Shown piece by piece: positions 9,568-17,760 of a stretch of 64,000 nucleotides of DNA. The DNA comes from Halothermothrix orenii H 168 (GTDB lineage Bacteria; Bacillota; Halanaerobiia; Halanaerobiales; Halothermotrichaceae). The notes below the pieces were generated by a model that was given only the letters and a program-made list of their open reading frames with translations, ran no database searches and was not told the DNA's origin. The stretch spans positions 407,501-471,500 of the forward strand of contig NC_011899.1 in NCBI RefSeq assembly GCF_000020485.1, in the 5' to 3' direction. Positions within the stretch are counted from its first letter, which is position 1. The number at the start of each line of letters is the position of its first letter. A program made the translations under genes and the position numbers.

Positions 9568-9704
9568 AAACATTTCATAAAATAAAAATGGGAATATAAA
9601 AATAATTAAAGGGGAGGATTTTTATATTTGGAGCAGAAATATATAAATAATTATAATCATTTGCTCAAAACGAAATTTAAATGTGTGTAAAGGATGATAA
9701 AGAA

Positions 9705-10391
9705 ATGGAAAAGAGATTCAGGAAAAATAAATTTTATAAAAAGGTATTAATATTTGCCTGGCATGGTTTTTTTCTATCCCTGACCATGTCTATGATAGAT
9801 TTCAATACTGTCTTTCCGTCCCTTATAACAGAATTGACAGAAGTAAAAGTTGTTTTTGGCCTGTTGTATTCGATTATGCTGGGAGCCCCCCTGGTTTTTA
9901 ATATCATCTTTAGTCATTTCATGCAATATTACCCCTTTAAAAAGAAATTCCTCCTGATCGGAATCTATGTCAGGAGTTTCTCATTTCTGGGTATGGCAGT
10001 CTTTACATATATTTTTGGCCGTTCAAATCCAGCCCTGGTAATATTCAGTTTCTTTTTCTGGGTATTTCTCTTTTCGATAAGCGGTGGCTTTGCTGGACTT
10101 GCTTTTACGGACATTATCGGGAAATTATTTAGAAAAGAGGAGAGAGGCCGGGTTTATGCCATCAAACAATTTTTCAGTAGCCTGGCGGCCTTATTTGGTG
10201 GTTCCATTGTAGCCAGAATCTTTAGTATAGAAGAATTTCCGCTCAACTATACCTACAGTTTAATAGTAGGATTTATCGGTTTATTTATTGCTGCCCTGGC
10301 ATTCTGGTTAATTAAAGAGCCACCATCAGAGATTGGTGATAAAAAAAGGGAATCTTTAAGATTCTTTTTAAAAAGGTTCCTGTTATCTTAA
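9705..10391 (+). CDS. MFS transporter, N-terminal part (frame broken near 10370)
   Basis: About 228 residues with six membrane helices in the first half of a Major Facilitator fold, including the short basic loop 'RKEERGRVYAIKQF' after helix 4. ATG 9705 is preferred over 9681 because aaagga lies ~10 bp ahead. The frame ends in TAA at 10389-10391, but the -1 frame continues the protein into the next ORF without loss: 'ESLRFFLK' joins 'KVPVILKEDKRF'. The break falls on ttttt-aaaaa (10365-10374). A ggggagg and TTG at 9628 open a further 20-codon frame just upstream, which may be an old N-terminus. The substrate cannot be inferred. Confidence 0.7.
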   Translation: MEKRFRKNKFYKKVLIFAWHGFFLSLTMSMIDFNTVFPSLITELTEVKVVFGLLYSIMLGAPLVFNIIFSHFMQYYPFKKKFLLIGIYVRSFSFLGMAVFTYIFGRSNPALVIFSFFFWVFLFSISGGFAGLAFTDIIGKLFRKEERGRVYAIKQFFSSLAALFGGSIVARIFSIEEFPLNYTYSLIVGFIGLFIAALAFWLIKEPPSEIGDKKRESLRFFLKRFLLS

Positions 10392-10939
10392 AAGAAGATA
10401 AAAGATTTTTCCGCTTTATTACTGTAGAGAATCTGACCAGCCTTAGTCTAATGGCCCTTCCATTTTATATTGTATTTGCCAGAGAGGTATTTGAAATTGG
10501 TGAATCATATATAGGGCGGTATTTACTTTTTCAGATTGGGGGTACCATTATTTCCAACATAATCTGGGATTATCTTTCCAGAAAAGCTGGTTCTTTGATG
10601 GTAGTCCGTACCTGTATACTACTGGGTGGATTAATTCCCGTGGTGGCCATTTTAACTTCTTTTTATGGACCGGATGTATTTGTTATTGTATTTATTCTAA
10701 TAGGTTTTATAAAAAGTGGCCGTCGAATCGGCTTTGACCCTTACTTACTGGAAATAGCTCCTGAGGGAAAGAGAACTGTTTATTTGGGGGTAAGGGGTAC
10801 TCTTAATTTTTTGATTGTTCTTATGCCAGTCTTCGGGGGTGTATTTATTGATCTGGTTGGTTTTTATATAACATTTATTATTGTATCACTTGTTATGTTT
10901 ATAGCATATAAAATGGTGAAGGGGCCATCACCAAAATAA
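10373..10939 (+). CDS. MFS transporter, C-terminal part (continuation in -1 frame)
   Basis: The frame is open from before 10373, and the first ATG is at 10451. It encodes the remaining helices 7-12 of the same MFS protein, including 'SKAGSLMVVRTC' and 'GKRTVYLGVRGTLNF' loops. On its own it has no ribosome binding site at the ATG, so it is either read after a -1 shift or belongs to a gene inactivated by a one-base change. Joined, the protein would be ~415 residues, a normal MFS length. Confidence 0.65.
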   Translation, partial: KVPVILKEDKRFFRFITVENLTSLSLMALPFYIVFAREVFEIGESYIGRYLLFQIGGTIISNIIWDYLSRKAGSLMVVRTCILLGGLIPVVAILTSFYGPDVFVIVFILIGFIKSGRRIGFDPYLLEIAPEGKRTVYLGVRGTLNFLIVLMPVFGGVFIDLVGFYITFIIVSLVMFIAYKMVKGPSPK

Positions 10940-10965
10940 ATCAGAGTGGATACTATATCATTTGT

Positions 10966-11034
10966 TTGACTTATATGTATTTATTAGTTATAATTAGTTA
11001 ATATAAACTAACTAATGAAAATATATTAACTAAT
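10966..11034 (+). promoter_or_regulatory. Promoter and MarR operator of the marR-cdf unit
   Basis: TTGACT (10966-10971), a 17-bp spacer and TATAAT (10989-10994) form a near-consensus sigma-A promoter. A perfect inverted repeat TTAGTT-AATATA-AACTAA (10994-11011) overlaps the -10 and start region. Extra half-sites lie at 10984-10990 and 11026-11034. The same TTAGTT-N6-AACTAA box recurs after marR. This is a plausible autoregulatory operator for the MarR protein. Confidence 0.75.
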
Positions 11035-11060
11035 ATGATAAGCCAGGGAGGACAGTTCAA

Positions 11061-11486
11061 ATGGGAACACAGGATTCTTTAATTGAGGTAATTGAGAAGC
11101 TTTCTGCTATGATGGGAGAGTTTGAGGATAGAGCCCTTAATAGTGATGAACTGGCAGACTTAACGGTTAAGCAATTACATTATCTTGATGTTATAAAAAA
11201 ATATAAAAAACCGACTTTTACAGACCTGGCTGAAGAAATGGGGGTAACCAAACCCACTGTAACCCTTGCGGTAAATAAATTGATAAATCAGGGTTATGTT
11301 AAAAAAGTACAGTCTGCTGAAGACCGGAGGGTATACCACCTGTTACTGACTGAAATGGGGGAAAGGGTGGTCGACGTTCATGATAAAGCACACCGGGACT
11401 TTGCGCGGCAGTTTATGAAGTGCCTCAATGATGAGGAACTTAATCAGCTAGTGACCATATTTAAAAAGGTTGTTAAATGTGAGTAG
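11061..11486 (+). CDS. MarR-family transcriptional regulator
   Basis: 141 residues, ATG behind ccagggagg. A winged helix-turn-helix occupies ~45-105: 'TFTDLAEEMGVTKPTVTLAV' is the recognition part and 'SAEDRRVYHLLLT' the wing with the Asp-Arg pair common in MarR proteins. Helices at both ends form the dimer. Operators of identical design flank the gene on both sides, so it likely represses itself and the downstream CDF exporter. The effector is unknown; the target suggests a metal ion, but no clear metal site is visible. Confidence 0.88.
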   Translation: MGTQDSLIEVIEKLSAMMGEFEDRALNSDELADLTVKQLHYLDVIKKYKKPTFTDLAEEMGVTKPTVTLAVNKLINQGYVKKVQSAEDRRVYHLLLTEMGERVVDVHDKAHRDFARQFMKCLNDEELNQLVTIFKKVVKCE

Positions 11487-11504
11487 AAAAAAATTTATTA
11501 ATAT

Positions 11505-11526
11505 AGTTAGTTATATCAAACTAACT
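11505..11526 (+). promoter_or_regulatory. Second MarR-type operator, upstream of the CDF gene
   Basis: A perfect 8-6-8 palindrome AGTTAGTT-ATATCA-AACTAACT contains the same TTAGTT-N6-AACTAA core as the box in front of marR. It lies 80 bp before the exporter start. Two copies of gttaatatatcc (around 11551 and 11571) follow it; their role is unknown. Confidence 0.7.
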
Positions 11527-11605
11527 AATATATGCATATATTATATAAGAGTTAATATATCCACTATAAGGGTTAATATATCCATGTAAAAAAAGGAGTG
11601 TTTTT

Positions 11606-12484
11606 ATGATGGAGGAAGAGAGATATAGAGAAACCAGGAAGGTCAGCTTTATTAGTATTGTTATCAATATAATATTATCAGTAGCAAAAATATTTATAGG
11701 TATCAGTTTTGCCAGTAAAGCATTACTGGCTGATGGGGTACATTCTGTTTCCGATATTGCCTCAACGGTTGTGGTCTTAATAAGTATTAAGTTTTCCCAG
11801 AATCCAGCAGATGAAAGACACCCCTACGGTCATGGAAAAGCGGAACAAATAGGGACTGCTCTCCTTGGTCTTATGCTGTTAATTACGGGTTTAACTTTAA
11901 TAAAAGATACGGCTGGAAATATGATAACAGGTGAAATAACTGTTCCCGGGCAGATTACCCTGTGGATAGCCTTAATTTCAATTATAAGTAAAGAAGCCCT
12001 GTATCAGTACACGGTTAAGATTGGTAAGAAAATAAACAGTAAAGGTTTGGTTGCCGATGCCCACCACCACCGGTCAGATGCCCTGTCTTCTGTGGCTGCC
12101 CTTGCAGGTATTGCCGGGGCCCGACTTGGATATCCGTTCCTCGACCCCCTGGCCGGTTTGATAGTAGCCCTCCTTATTATTAAAATCAGTATAGAAATTA
12201 TAAAAGAAGCTGTTCATGAGCTAATGGATGGAATTCCTGATGAAGATAAGATAGTTAAAATCAGAAAAATAGCAGAGAATGTCAGTGGAGTAAAAGATAT
12301 AGGTGATATAAAGATTCGCTCCTATGGCCCCCACCTTATTGTGGACCTGACTGTTGCTGTTGATAAAAACTTAAAAGTAATTGAGGGACATCAGGTGGCA
12401 GCAAATATTAAAAACGAATTACTGAATAGTGATTCTAATGTGGAGGATGTTCTGGTTCATGTTGACCCCTGGCAGGAAGGATAG
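11606..12484 (+). CDS. Cation diffusion facilitator (CDF) family metal exporter
   Basis: 292 residues, ATG with aaaggag 7 bp ahead (a second ATG follows at once). Six membrane helices carry the metal-site residues of the family: 'ALLADGVHSVSDI' (helix 2, D..HS.SD, x-D-x-x-D type) and 'VADAHHHRSDALSS' (helix 5, HxxxD). A C-terminal cytoplasmic domain (~210-290) has 'HELMDGIPDE'. CDF proteins exchange protons for Zn, Mn, Fe or Co and move the metal out of the cytoplasm. The preceding MarR regulator and shared operator suggest induced expression. The metal cannot be fixed by eye. Confidence 0.92.
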   Translation: MMEEERYRETRKVSFISIVINIILSVAKIFIGISFASKALLADGVHSVSDIASTVVVLISIKFSQNPADERHPYGHGKAEQIGTALLGLMLLITGLTLIKDTAGNMITGEITVPGQITLWIALISIISKEALYQYTVKIGKKINSKGLVADAHHHRSDALSSVAALAGIAGARLGYPFLDPLAGLIVALLIIKISIEIIKEAVHELMDGIPDEDKIVKIRKIAENVSGVKDIGDIKIRSYGPHLIVDLTVAVDKNLKVIEGHQVAANIKNELLNSDSNVEDVLVHVDPWQEG

Positions 12485-12510
12485 TTCCTTCCCTGTAAGG
12501 GTTTTTTTTT
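12475..12510 (+). terminator. Terminator after the CDF gene
   Basis: ggaagga / tccttcc form a stem across the stop codon (12475-12492). A short ccct-gta-aggg hairpin follows and then nine T. The T run is clear, though which stem acts is uncertain. Confidence 0.6.
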
Positions 12511-12532
12511 AAGCAATTTTGTACATGGGTAG

Positions 12533-12561
12533 TTGACAAGTCGTTATTAAAATATTATACT
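12533..12561 (+). promoter_or_regulatory. Sigma-A promoter of the gntR-chr unit
   Basis: TTGACA (12533-12538) and TATACT (12556-12561) are separated by exactly 17 bp, close to consensus. It lies about 215 bp before the GntR start, leaving a long leader in which no riboswitch or gene was recognised. Confidence 0.75.
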
Positions 12562-12590
12562 TGTATATACAAGATACTTATCTATACAAG
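12560..12590 (+). promoter_or_regulatory. GntR/HutC-type operator pair
   Basis: A perfect 14-bp palindrome CTTGTATATACAAG (12560-12573) starts within the -10 box. A second, imperfect copy CTTATCTATACAAG follows at 12577-12590, 17 bp centre to centre. HutC-subfamily regulators commonly bind tTGTATATACAa-like sites, so self-repression by the downstream regulator is likely. Confidence 0.75.
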
Positions 12591-12776
12591 TTTGCATCGG
12601 CCCTGTGGATAATAAAAATTTCAAATTCCGTAAAAGGTTCTCATACCAGGGGGCTTTAATAGTTTGTTTTCATGGTCTCAAAACTCATGATTACCATTAA
12701 AAAGTAAATATTTTAAAGGATAATAAATCATAATTATTGTCTTAGTAATGATCTAATAGGGGAGGAATTTTGTTAG

Positions 12777-13481
12777 ATGGGTAAACCGGTTTTACCAACC
12801 TATAAAACGATAGCAGCTGAAATTACCAATAGGATACATGAAGGCGAATATAAGTCGGGTAGTTACCTTCCTTCAGAAAATCAGTTAGCCAGGGAGTTTG
12901 AAGTTACCAGGACTACAATTAGAAAGGCCTTAAATATTTTAAAAGAAAGAGGGACCATTGAAAGCCACCAGGGTAAAGGTTATCGGGTTAAGTTACTTCA
13001 CTGGGAACAGAGCCTGTTAACTTTTTATAGTTTTGGACGTGATATTGCCTGGAAAGTGCAGAACCCGGAAACAAGGTTGCTTTCCTATAATAAAATCAGG
13101 GGTCTAAAAAATATTAATGAGTTCATTAATACCGAATTATGGGAGATTACCCGGTTAAGGTTTATGAATGAAATCCCATTAATTTTAGAGACTTCATATA
13201 TTCCTGTAAAGGTTATGCCAGAATTTAAAGAAGAAGACCTTAAACAGAATTCACTATATAATTTATTAAAAGAAAATGGTGTTCATATTGTAAAAGCTAA
13301 AGAATATCTGGAACCAGTATTACCATCACTGGAAGACCAGAAATTATTGAATATCAAACAGAATACCCCTCTATTTCAAACCCTTAGATATACCTATGAT
13401 TCTAATGAGAAACTACTTGAAGTAAGGGAAAGTTTGATCAGGGGTGACCACTTCCGGTTTTCTGTAGAAATGACTTTATAA
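12777..13481 (+). CDS. GntR-family regulator, HutC/UTRA type
   Basis: 234 residues. The N-terminal winged helix (~8-75) contains 'LPSENQLAREFEVTRTTIRK' with the family pattern. A C-terminal UTRA ligand-binding domain spans ~90-230, ending in the usual 'SLIRGDHFRFSV' strand. UTRA domains bind small acids or phosphorylated sugars. It is followed after 14 bp by two chromate-transporter halves, so it probably controls them. Operators matching the subfamily overlap its own promoter. Confidence 0.92.
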   Translation: MGKPVLPTYKTIAAEITNRIHEGEYKSGSYLPSENQLAREFEVTRTTIRKALNILKERGTIESHQGKGYRVKLLHWEQSLLTFYSFGRDIAWKVQNPETRLLSYNKIRGLKNINEFINTELWEITRLRFMNEIPLILETSYIPVKVMPEFKEEDLKQNSLYNLLKENGVHIVKAKEYLEPVLPSLEDQKLLNIKQNTPLFQTLRYTYDSNEKLLEVRESLIRGDHFRFSVEMTL

Positions 13482-13495
13482 GAGGCAAATAACCT

Positions 13496-14095
13496 ATGAA
13501 AAAATCTTTGAAAAACCTGGTAAAGCTATTTTTCGTTTTTTTAAAAATAGGTTTATTTACCTTCGGGGGTGGTTTTGCCATGATTCCCCTGATGGAAAAA
13601 GAGATAGTCCGTAAACATGGGTGGATAGAGAAAGAAAAGTTTATTGATGCTATTTCTATTACCCAGTCAGTGCCAGGAGCTGTTGCCATTAACCTTGCTA
13701 CCTTTTTTGGTTATAATCTGGCCGGGATTCCCGGGGCTATAGTTGCTGCAACAGGGACAGCTTTACCGTCTTTTGTAATAGTCCTTATAATTGCCATGGG
13801 GTTCAGTAAATTTAATAATAACCAGGTTGTTAAAAATATGTTTAAAGGTATCAGGCCTGCTGTTGTCGGATTAATAATATATGCCGGGCTGGATTTGGCC
13901 AGGCATATTGACTGGTCAAAGTTTTTGCTTTGTACTTTTTTAATGACAGTAGTAGCTATCATTATCTTTAATATAAACCCAGTATCCCTTATCTTGACAG
14001 CTATTGTTACTGGATTACTGGTTTACCAGAGGAATACCGGAAGAGATGACCAGGAAGAGGCTGAAGCAACATCGTTTAAAATACAGGAGTCTTAA
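13496..14095 (+). CDS. chrA: Chromate transporter family protein, half-size subunit 1
   Basis: 199 residues with about five to six membrane helices. It has the family motifs 'FGGGFAMIPLMEKEIV' and 'SVPGAVAINLATFFGY'. Long ChrA proteins carry two such halves fused; here each half is a separate gene (short-chain ChrA), and the second follows 49 bp later. The pair probably forms one antiporter. Chromate, sulfate or an organic anion are possible substrates. The UTRA regulator in front argues for something other than chromate alone (inference). A polar, Glu-rich tail follows the last helix. Confidence 0.88.
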   Translation: MKKSLKNLVKLFFVFLKIGLFTFGGGFAMIPLMEKEIVRKHGWIEKEKFIDAISITQSVPGAVAINLATFFGYNLAGIPGAIVAATGTALPSFVIVLIIAMGFSKFNNNQVVKNMFKGIRPAVVGLIIYAGLDLARHIDWSKFLLCTFLMTVVAIIIFNINPVSLILTAIVTGLLVYQRNTGRDDQEEAEATSFKIQES

Positions 14096-14144
14096 ATAAT
14101 TATTATGGGTTTAAGATATTAAAAAATTATAAGGAGTAATAAAA

Positions 14145-14669
14145 ATGTATGAAACATTAATGGCACTCTATTACTCATTTTTTAAAATAGGTCTTTTTGG
14201 ATTTGGTGGGGGTTATGCAATGATATCCCTGATCCAAGAGGAATTAGCCTGTAATAACTGGCTTAATCTGGATGAATTCCTTGATATTATAGCTATTGCC
14301 CAGATGACACCTGGTCCAGTTTCAATTAATAGCGGGACTTTTGTTGGCTATAAAATATCCACCGCAACAGGCTCCCTGATAGCTACCCTGGCTGTTATTA
14401 CCCCTTCCTTTTTCATGATTTTACTGGTGGCCCGTTTTTTTGAAAAAATAAAAAATTCTCAGTATATATCTTATATTCTCAGGTATTTACGGCCTACTGT
14501 AATTGGCTTAATTATAGCTGCAGCCCTTAAAATAGGCAAAAATAGTGTGGGAGATGTGGCCAGTGTCTTAATTGTTTTAAGTGTCATTCTGATAATGGCT
14601 AAAACAAAAATTCATCCGGTTATTGTTATAATGCTTGCTGGCATAACAGGAGTTATAATATATCAATAA
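14145..14669 (+). CDS. Chromate transporter family protein, half-size subunit 2
   Basis: 174 residues, ATG with aaggag ahead. It repeats the motif set of the upstream half: 'FGFGGGYAMISLIQEEL' and 'QMTPGPVSINSGTFVGY' (the PGP variant typical of the second subunit). Membrane helices fill the chain. It is co-transcribed with the first half and likely pairs with it in inverted orientation. Confidence 0.88.
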   Translation: MYETLMALYYSFFKIGLFGFGGGYAMISLIQEELACNNWLNLDEFLDIIAIAQMTPGPVSINSGTFVGYKISTATGSLIATLAVITPSFFMILLVARFFEKIKNSQYISYILRYLRPTVIGLIIAAALKIGKNSVGDVASVLIVLSVILIMAKTKIHPVIVIMLAGITGVIIYQ

Positions 14670-14785
14670 AGTTATTAGAAATATTAGATTTAGATGATTG
14701 GTTAAAAGTGTATGTCATACATGATTTTTCTTGTGGTAAAGCTGGTGTCGACTTTCGTAATAAAAGCTTAATTACTGAATTCTAG
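14660..14785 (+). pseudogene. Possible short gene remnant between chr and the next terminator
   Basis: In the frame ending with TAG at 14783-14785 the DNA reads like protein: '...LLEILDLDDWLKVYVIHDF' then 'SCGKAGVDFRNKSLITEF'. There is no start codon with a ribosome binding site, and it runs out of the end of the transporter gene. Composition looks coding, but no family could be recognised. It could be a relic. Confidence 0.3.
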
Positions 14786-14790
14786 AGTTT

Positions 14791-14820
14791 AACCCATAGC
14801 TGTCAGAGCTATGGGTTTTA
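14791..14820 (+). terminator. Terminator
   Basis: An 11-bp perfect stem (aacccatagct / agctatgggtt) with loop gtcag is followed by a short T-rich end. It closes the gntR-chr unit. Confidence 0.8.
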
Positions 14821-14876
14821 TAAATTGTATCACCATATTTAATTGTTGAATATGCTGTAACAGGGAGAGATTGAGA

Positions 14877-15278
14877 ATGGGATTGTTATCAATATTTAAT
14901 TCGCTAAAAAATAAAATAGCATGTTTTATTGGTGATAATGACTGCCGGAATCAGGATAAAATACACCTGAACCTTGATGGTCTGTCTATATATATGGAGC
15001 GGTGTTTTGAATATGATAAACCCCATGAAGTTTCAGTGTTTGTCCCCCGGGCTGAGTTGAGGAAAAGGATAACCAGGGGGGATGAGGTTGAGGAGATCGA
15101 AATCTTATTAAATAGTATAACAGTAGTTCACTCTCCACAGAGGCCATCTGATGAGGGAGGGGGCCCACCACCTGCTCCCCCTGAAATACCCGGGAAAAGC
15201 ATAAAATTAAAGGAATTTAAAGGGATAAAAGGCAAAGAAATTAATTATTATAACAAAAAAACTAATGCTCACAGATAG
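14877..15278 (+). CDS. Hypothetical small acidic/basic protein with proline-rich segment
   Basis: 133 residues from ATG 14877, 8 bp after gggaga (a TTG at 14871 is too near). No family recognised. The amphipathic N-terminus is 'MGLLSIFNSLKNKIACFIG'. A middle beta-like part has 'VSVFVPRAELRKRI' and 'EIEILLNSITVVHSP'. A Gly/Pro linker (GGGPPPAPPEIPG) leads to a Lys-rich tail (~105-133). Two Cys lie near the start. No signal peptide is evident. It stands alone between two terminators. Codon use matches the neighbours, so it is probably a real gene. Confidence 0.55.
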   Translation: MGLLSIFNSLKNKIACFIGDNDCRNQDKIHLNLDGLSIYMERCFEYDKPHEVSVFVPRAELRKRITRGDEVEEIEILLNSITVVHSPQRPSDEGGGPPPAPPEIPGKSIKLKEFKGIKGKEINYYNKKTNAHR

Positions 15279-15443
15279 TTTTTTAATGTCTAAGAAATTA
15301 TACCCAGGAGTTTTTCTGTGGATAATTTATGACATCAAGAAATTTACCTTATTAATTGATTATGGCCAAAGGCCAATTTGTTCTAAAATAAAGGAAGTTT
15401 GCAATAACTGTTGAAGTATTATACTATAACTCCAAACACAGGA

Positions 15444-15471
15444 AGGGCCAGTTAATTCTGGCCCTGTTTTT
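15444..15471 (+). terminator. Terminator between convergent genes
   Basis: Stem agggccag / ctggccct with loop ttaatt, then ttttt on the plus strand at 15467-15471. It sits just past the stop of the minus-strand kinase and may serve both directions. Confidence 0.7.
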
Positions 15472-16342
15472 AAAATATTTCATAACTATGGGAAAGGGCG
15501 GGGGCTTTAAGATTTTCCAGAACCCGTTCCAGCATTACACCTTCCCGGTTGGCATAGTTATAGCCATAGGTTGTTCTAATGGCGGTGGATACAAACTGGA
15601 CAGCCCTGTCCAGGGCCAGGGGGAGGCTATCCCCCTGGAGCATACTGCCGACTACCACACTTGTAAAAGCATCCCCGGTACCCGGGAAATGGGTGGGAAC
15701 ATAATCACAGTCTACTTTCCAGAATCTACCATCATCCCGGTTATAGGCCACTACTGAGGTTTTACCTTTAATACCCTCAAAGGGGACACTGGTTATAATG
15801 ACTATGCGGGGGCCTTTTTGTGAGAGGTCAACCAGGTATGTTTTGATTTTTTCTTCACTGATGGTTTCTGGATAATTTTCATCAAGTAAAAAAGCAGCTT
15901 CGGTCATATTGGGGGTAATAACATCAGCCTGGCAAATCAGGCCCTTCATTTCCTGTATCATTCTGCCATTCATTGGTCCGTAAGTCTGGCCATTATCTCC
16001 CATGACCGGATCAATAACAATCAGCTGGTTATCACCCTGGAATTTTTCAATAAAATTGGAGACAATGGAGATCTGATCAGGAGAACCCAGAAACCCACTG
16101 TAGATACCGTCAAATTTAATGTTTAGTTTGTCCCAGTGGTTAATATAGTCCTCCAGGTGTTCTGTTAAGTCTATATATTTATAGTCTTTAAAACCTCCGG
16201 TATGGGTGGATAGAATAGCGGTAGGAACAGGGCAGACCTGAATACCAAGGGTTGAGAGAATAGGTATAATGACAGTTAGTGAAGCCCTTCCAAAACCTGA
16301 TAAATCATGTATGGCGGCGACCCGGGGTACGGGAAGTTGCAT
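15470..16342 (-). CDS. Pyridoxal/pyridoxamine kinase-like protein (PfkB/ribokinase superfamily)
   Basis: 290 residues, ATG behind a clear minus-strand taaggagg. The opening 'AAIHDLSGFGRASLT' and 'VPTAILSTHTGGF' match pyridoxal kinases of the PdxY/PdxK group. 'DPVMGDNGQTYG' and the late 'PGTGDAF' provide the phosphate-binding loop and catalytic Asp of the superfamily. It would phosphorylate pyridoxal, pyridoxamine or pyridoxine with ATP in the vitamin B6 salvage pathway. It stands alone between plus-strand genes. A related hydroxymethylpyrimidine kinase activity cannot be excluded by sequence alone. Confidence 0.88.
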   Translation of the reverse strand: MQLPVPRVAAIHDLSGFGRASLTVIIPILSTLGIQVCPVPTAILSTHTGGFKDYKYIDLTEHLEDYINHWDKLNIKFDGIYSGFLGSPDQISIVSNFIEKFQGDNQLIVIDPVMGDNGQTYGPMNGRMIQEMKGLICQADVITPNMTEAAFLLDENYPETISEEKIKTYLVDLSQKGPRIVIITSVPFEGIKGKTSVVAYNRDDGRFWKVDCDYVPTHFPGTGDAFTSVVVGSMLQGDSLPLALDRAVQFVSTAIRTTYGYNYANREGVMLERVLENLKAPALSHSYEIF

Positions 16343-16608
16343 ATTGAAATCCTCCTTATGATATTTTGTGGTTATATTTTTTGTTAACTTTATAATTCAT
16401 CATAGGATGTTTTTTTCCTTTGATTAATCCTGTAATTTCGTCAAAAAATATGCAGTACGTTTATGTAATGAAAAGTCTTTTATTATGATGTTTCTAATTA
16501 CTATACTTGGTAATACTTTCAGACATTAATTATAGAATTATTTATTATGGAACTGGCTTATTGATAGTGATAAAAAAAATAATAGCAGAAGAAAGGAGAA
16601 TGTTATAT

Positions 16609-17544
16609 ATGGAAATATTTGGTCCCATTCCTTCCAGGAGATTAGGTAAAAGCCTGGGTATAAACATCATTCCCCCGAAAGTATGTAGTTACTCCTGTGT
16701 TTATTGTCAGGTTGGAAGGACTAAAAAAATGTGTATAAATCCCGTTGAGGTTGACGACAAGGAAGAAATTAAAGAAAATGTCAGACAAAAATTGGATTTA
16801 CTCGAACAGCGGGGTGAAAGGGTAGATTATTTAACCTTTATAGCTGATGGAGAACCGACCCTTGCTTCAAATCTGGCTGAGATTATTAAATCAGTCAGGG
16901 ATTTTAACATAAATACAGCCATAATAACCAATAGTTCAACCATAGATCGGCCCGGGGTTAAAGAAAGTTTAAAGATGGTAGACTGGGTTTCTCTGAAATG
17001 TGATGCATATACAGAAGAAGTCTGGCATAAAATTAACAGGCCCCATGGTGGGTTAGAACCTGGTAAGATCAAAAATGGTATGATTGAATTTTCCCGGGAT
17101 TATTCAGGAAAGATGGTTACCGAGACAATGCTGGTGAAGGGTATTAATGATAGTGAAGAAGAATTAAAGTCTATTGCCTCTTTTTTAAATGAAATTAAAC
17201 CTGATGTATCCTATATCAGTATTCCGACCCGTCCTCCGGCAGAGGAATATGCTGTATCCCCCACCCCTGAATCAATTAACCGGGCCTATAATATTTTTAA
17301 AAGCCAGGGGTTGACACCGGAATTATTAATCGGATATGAAGGAAGTGGATTTGCCAGTACCGGTAATATTAAAGAAGATATTTTAAGCATTACATCAGTT
17401 CATCCCTTAAAGCAGGAAGCTATTGTGGCTTTACTTAAAAAAGCTGACGCCAGCTGGAATGAAGTTAACTCTTTAATTGAAGAAGGTAGGATTACTGTTG
17501 TTGAATATAATGGGAGTAAGTTTTACGTTAGAACAATAAAATAA
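16609..17544 (+). CDS. Radical SAM protein of the COG0731 (Fe-S oxidoreductase) type
   Basis: 311 residues from ATG 16609 (aaaggag ~10 bp ahead); a longer frame to 16507 lacks a ribosome binding site. The N-terminus 'FGPIPSRRLGKSLGIN' is the hallmark of this group. The cluster motif CSYSCVYC (CxxxCxxC) binds the 4Fe-4S/SAM centre. 'IADGEPTLASN' is the SAM-contacting GE motif. A ~60-residue C-terminal tail looks like a small winged-helix ('QEAIVALLKKADASWNEV'). Its reaction is not established in the family; relatives are annotated near tRNA wybutosine enzymes but lack proof. Its own transcription unit ends at a terminator. Confidence 0.85.
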   Translation: MEIFGPIPSRRLGKSLGINIIPPKVCSYSCVYCQVGRTKKMCINPVEVDDKEEIKENVRQKLDLLEQRGERVDYLTFIADGEPTLASNLAEIIKSVRDFNINTAIITNSSTIDRPGVKESLKMVDWVSLKCDAYTEEVWHKINRPHGGLEPGKIKNGMIEFSRDYSGKMVTETMLVKGINDSEEELKSIASFLNEIKPDVSYISIPTRPPAEEYAVSPTPESINRAYNIFKSQGLTPELLIGYEGSGFASTGNIKEDILSITSVHPLKQEAIVALLKKADASWNEVNSLIEEGRITVVEYNGSKFYVRTIK

Positions 17545-17628
17545 TCAGGATAATTTTAATTTTTTATGAAAAGTTACTAAATGTATTTTTTTATGTTATA
17601 TATTATTTAAAATTATTTAAAATTTTTT

Positions 17629-17652
17629 AAAGCCCCTGTTATGGGGCTTTAT
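17629..17652 (+). terminator. Terminator
   Basis: AAAGCCCC / GGGGCTTT stem (17629-17636, 17643-17650) with loop tgttat. The T tract is limited to the stem end. Confidence 0.75.
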
Positions 17653-17760
17653 CAGTTAAACTTATGTTAAAATATACTAATAAAGGAATATGTAACTTAA
17701 ACTCGAATTATATATAATATAATCACTTTATTTACATAAAGGAGGGAAAGGGTAAACCCC

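Noticed and set aside
9628-9690. Separate small gene starting at TTG 9628
   Set aside because: Only 20 codons. It has a good ribosome binding site but more likely is an old N-terminus of the MFS gene, so it was noted there.
12591-12776. Riboswitch in the long leader of the gntR gene
   Set aside because: No recognisable fold such as a fluoride, metal or purine element; only AT-rich sequence was seen.
15488-15757. Plus-strand ORF over the kinase gene
   Set aside because: Shadow frame of the minus-strand pyridoxal-kinase-like gene, which has the conserved motifs.
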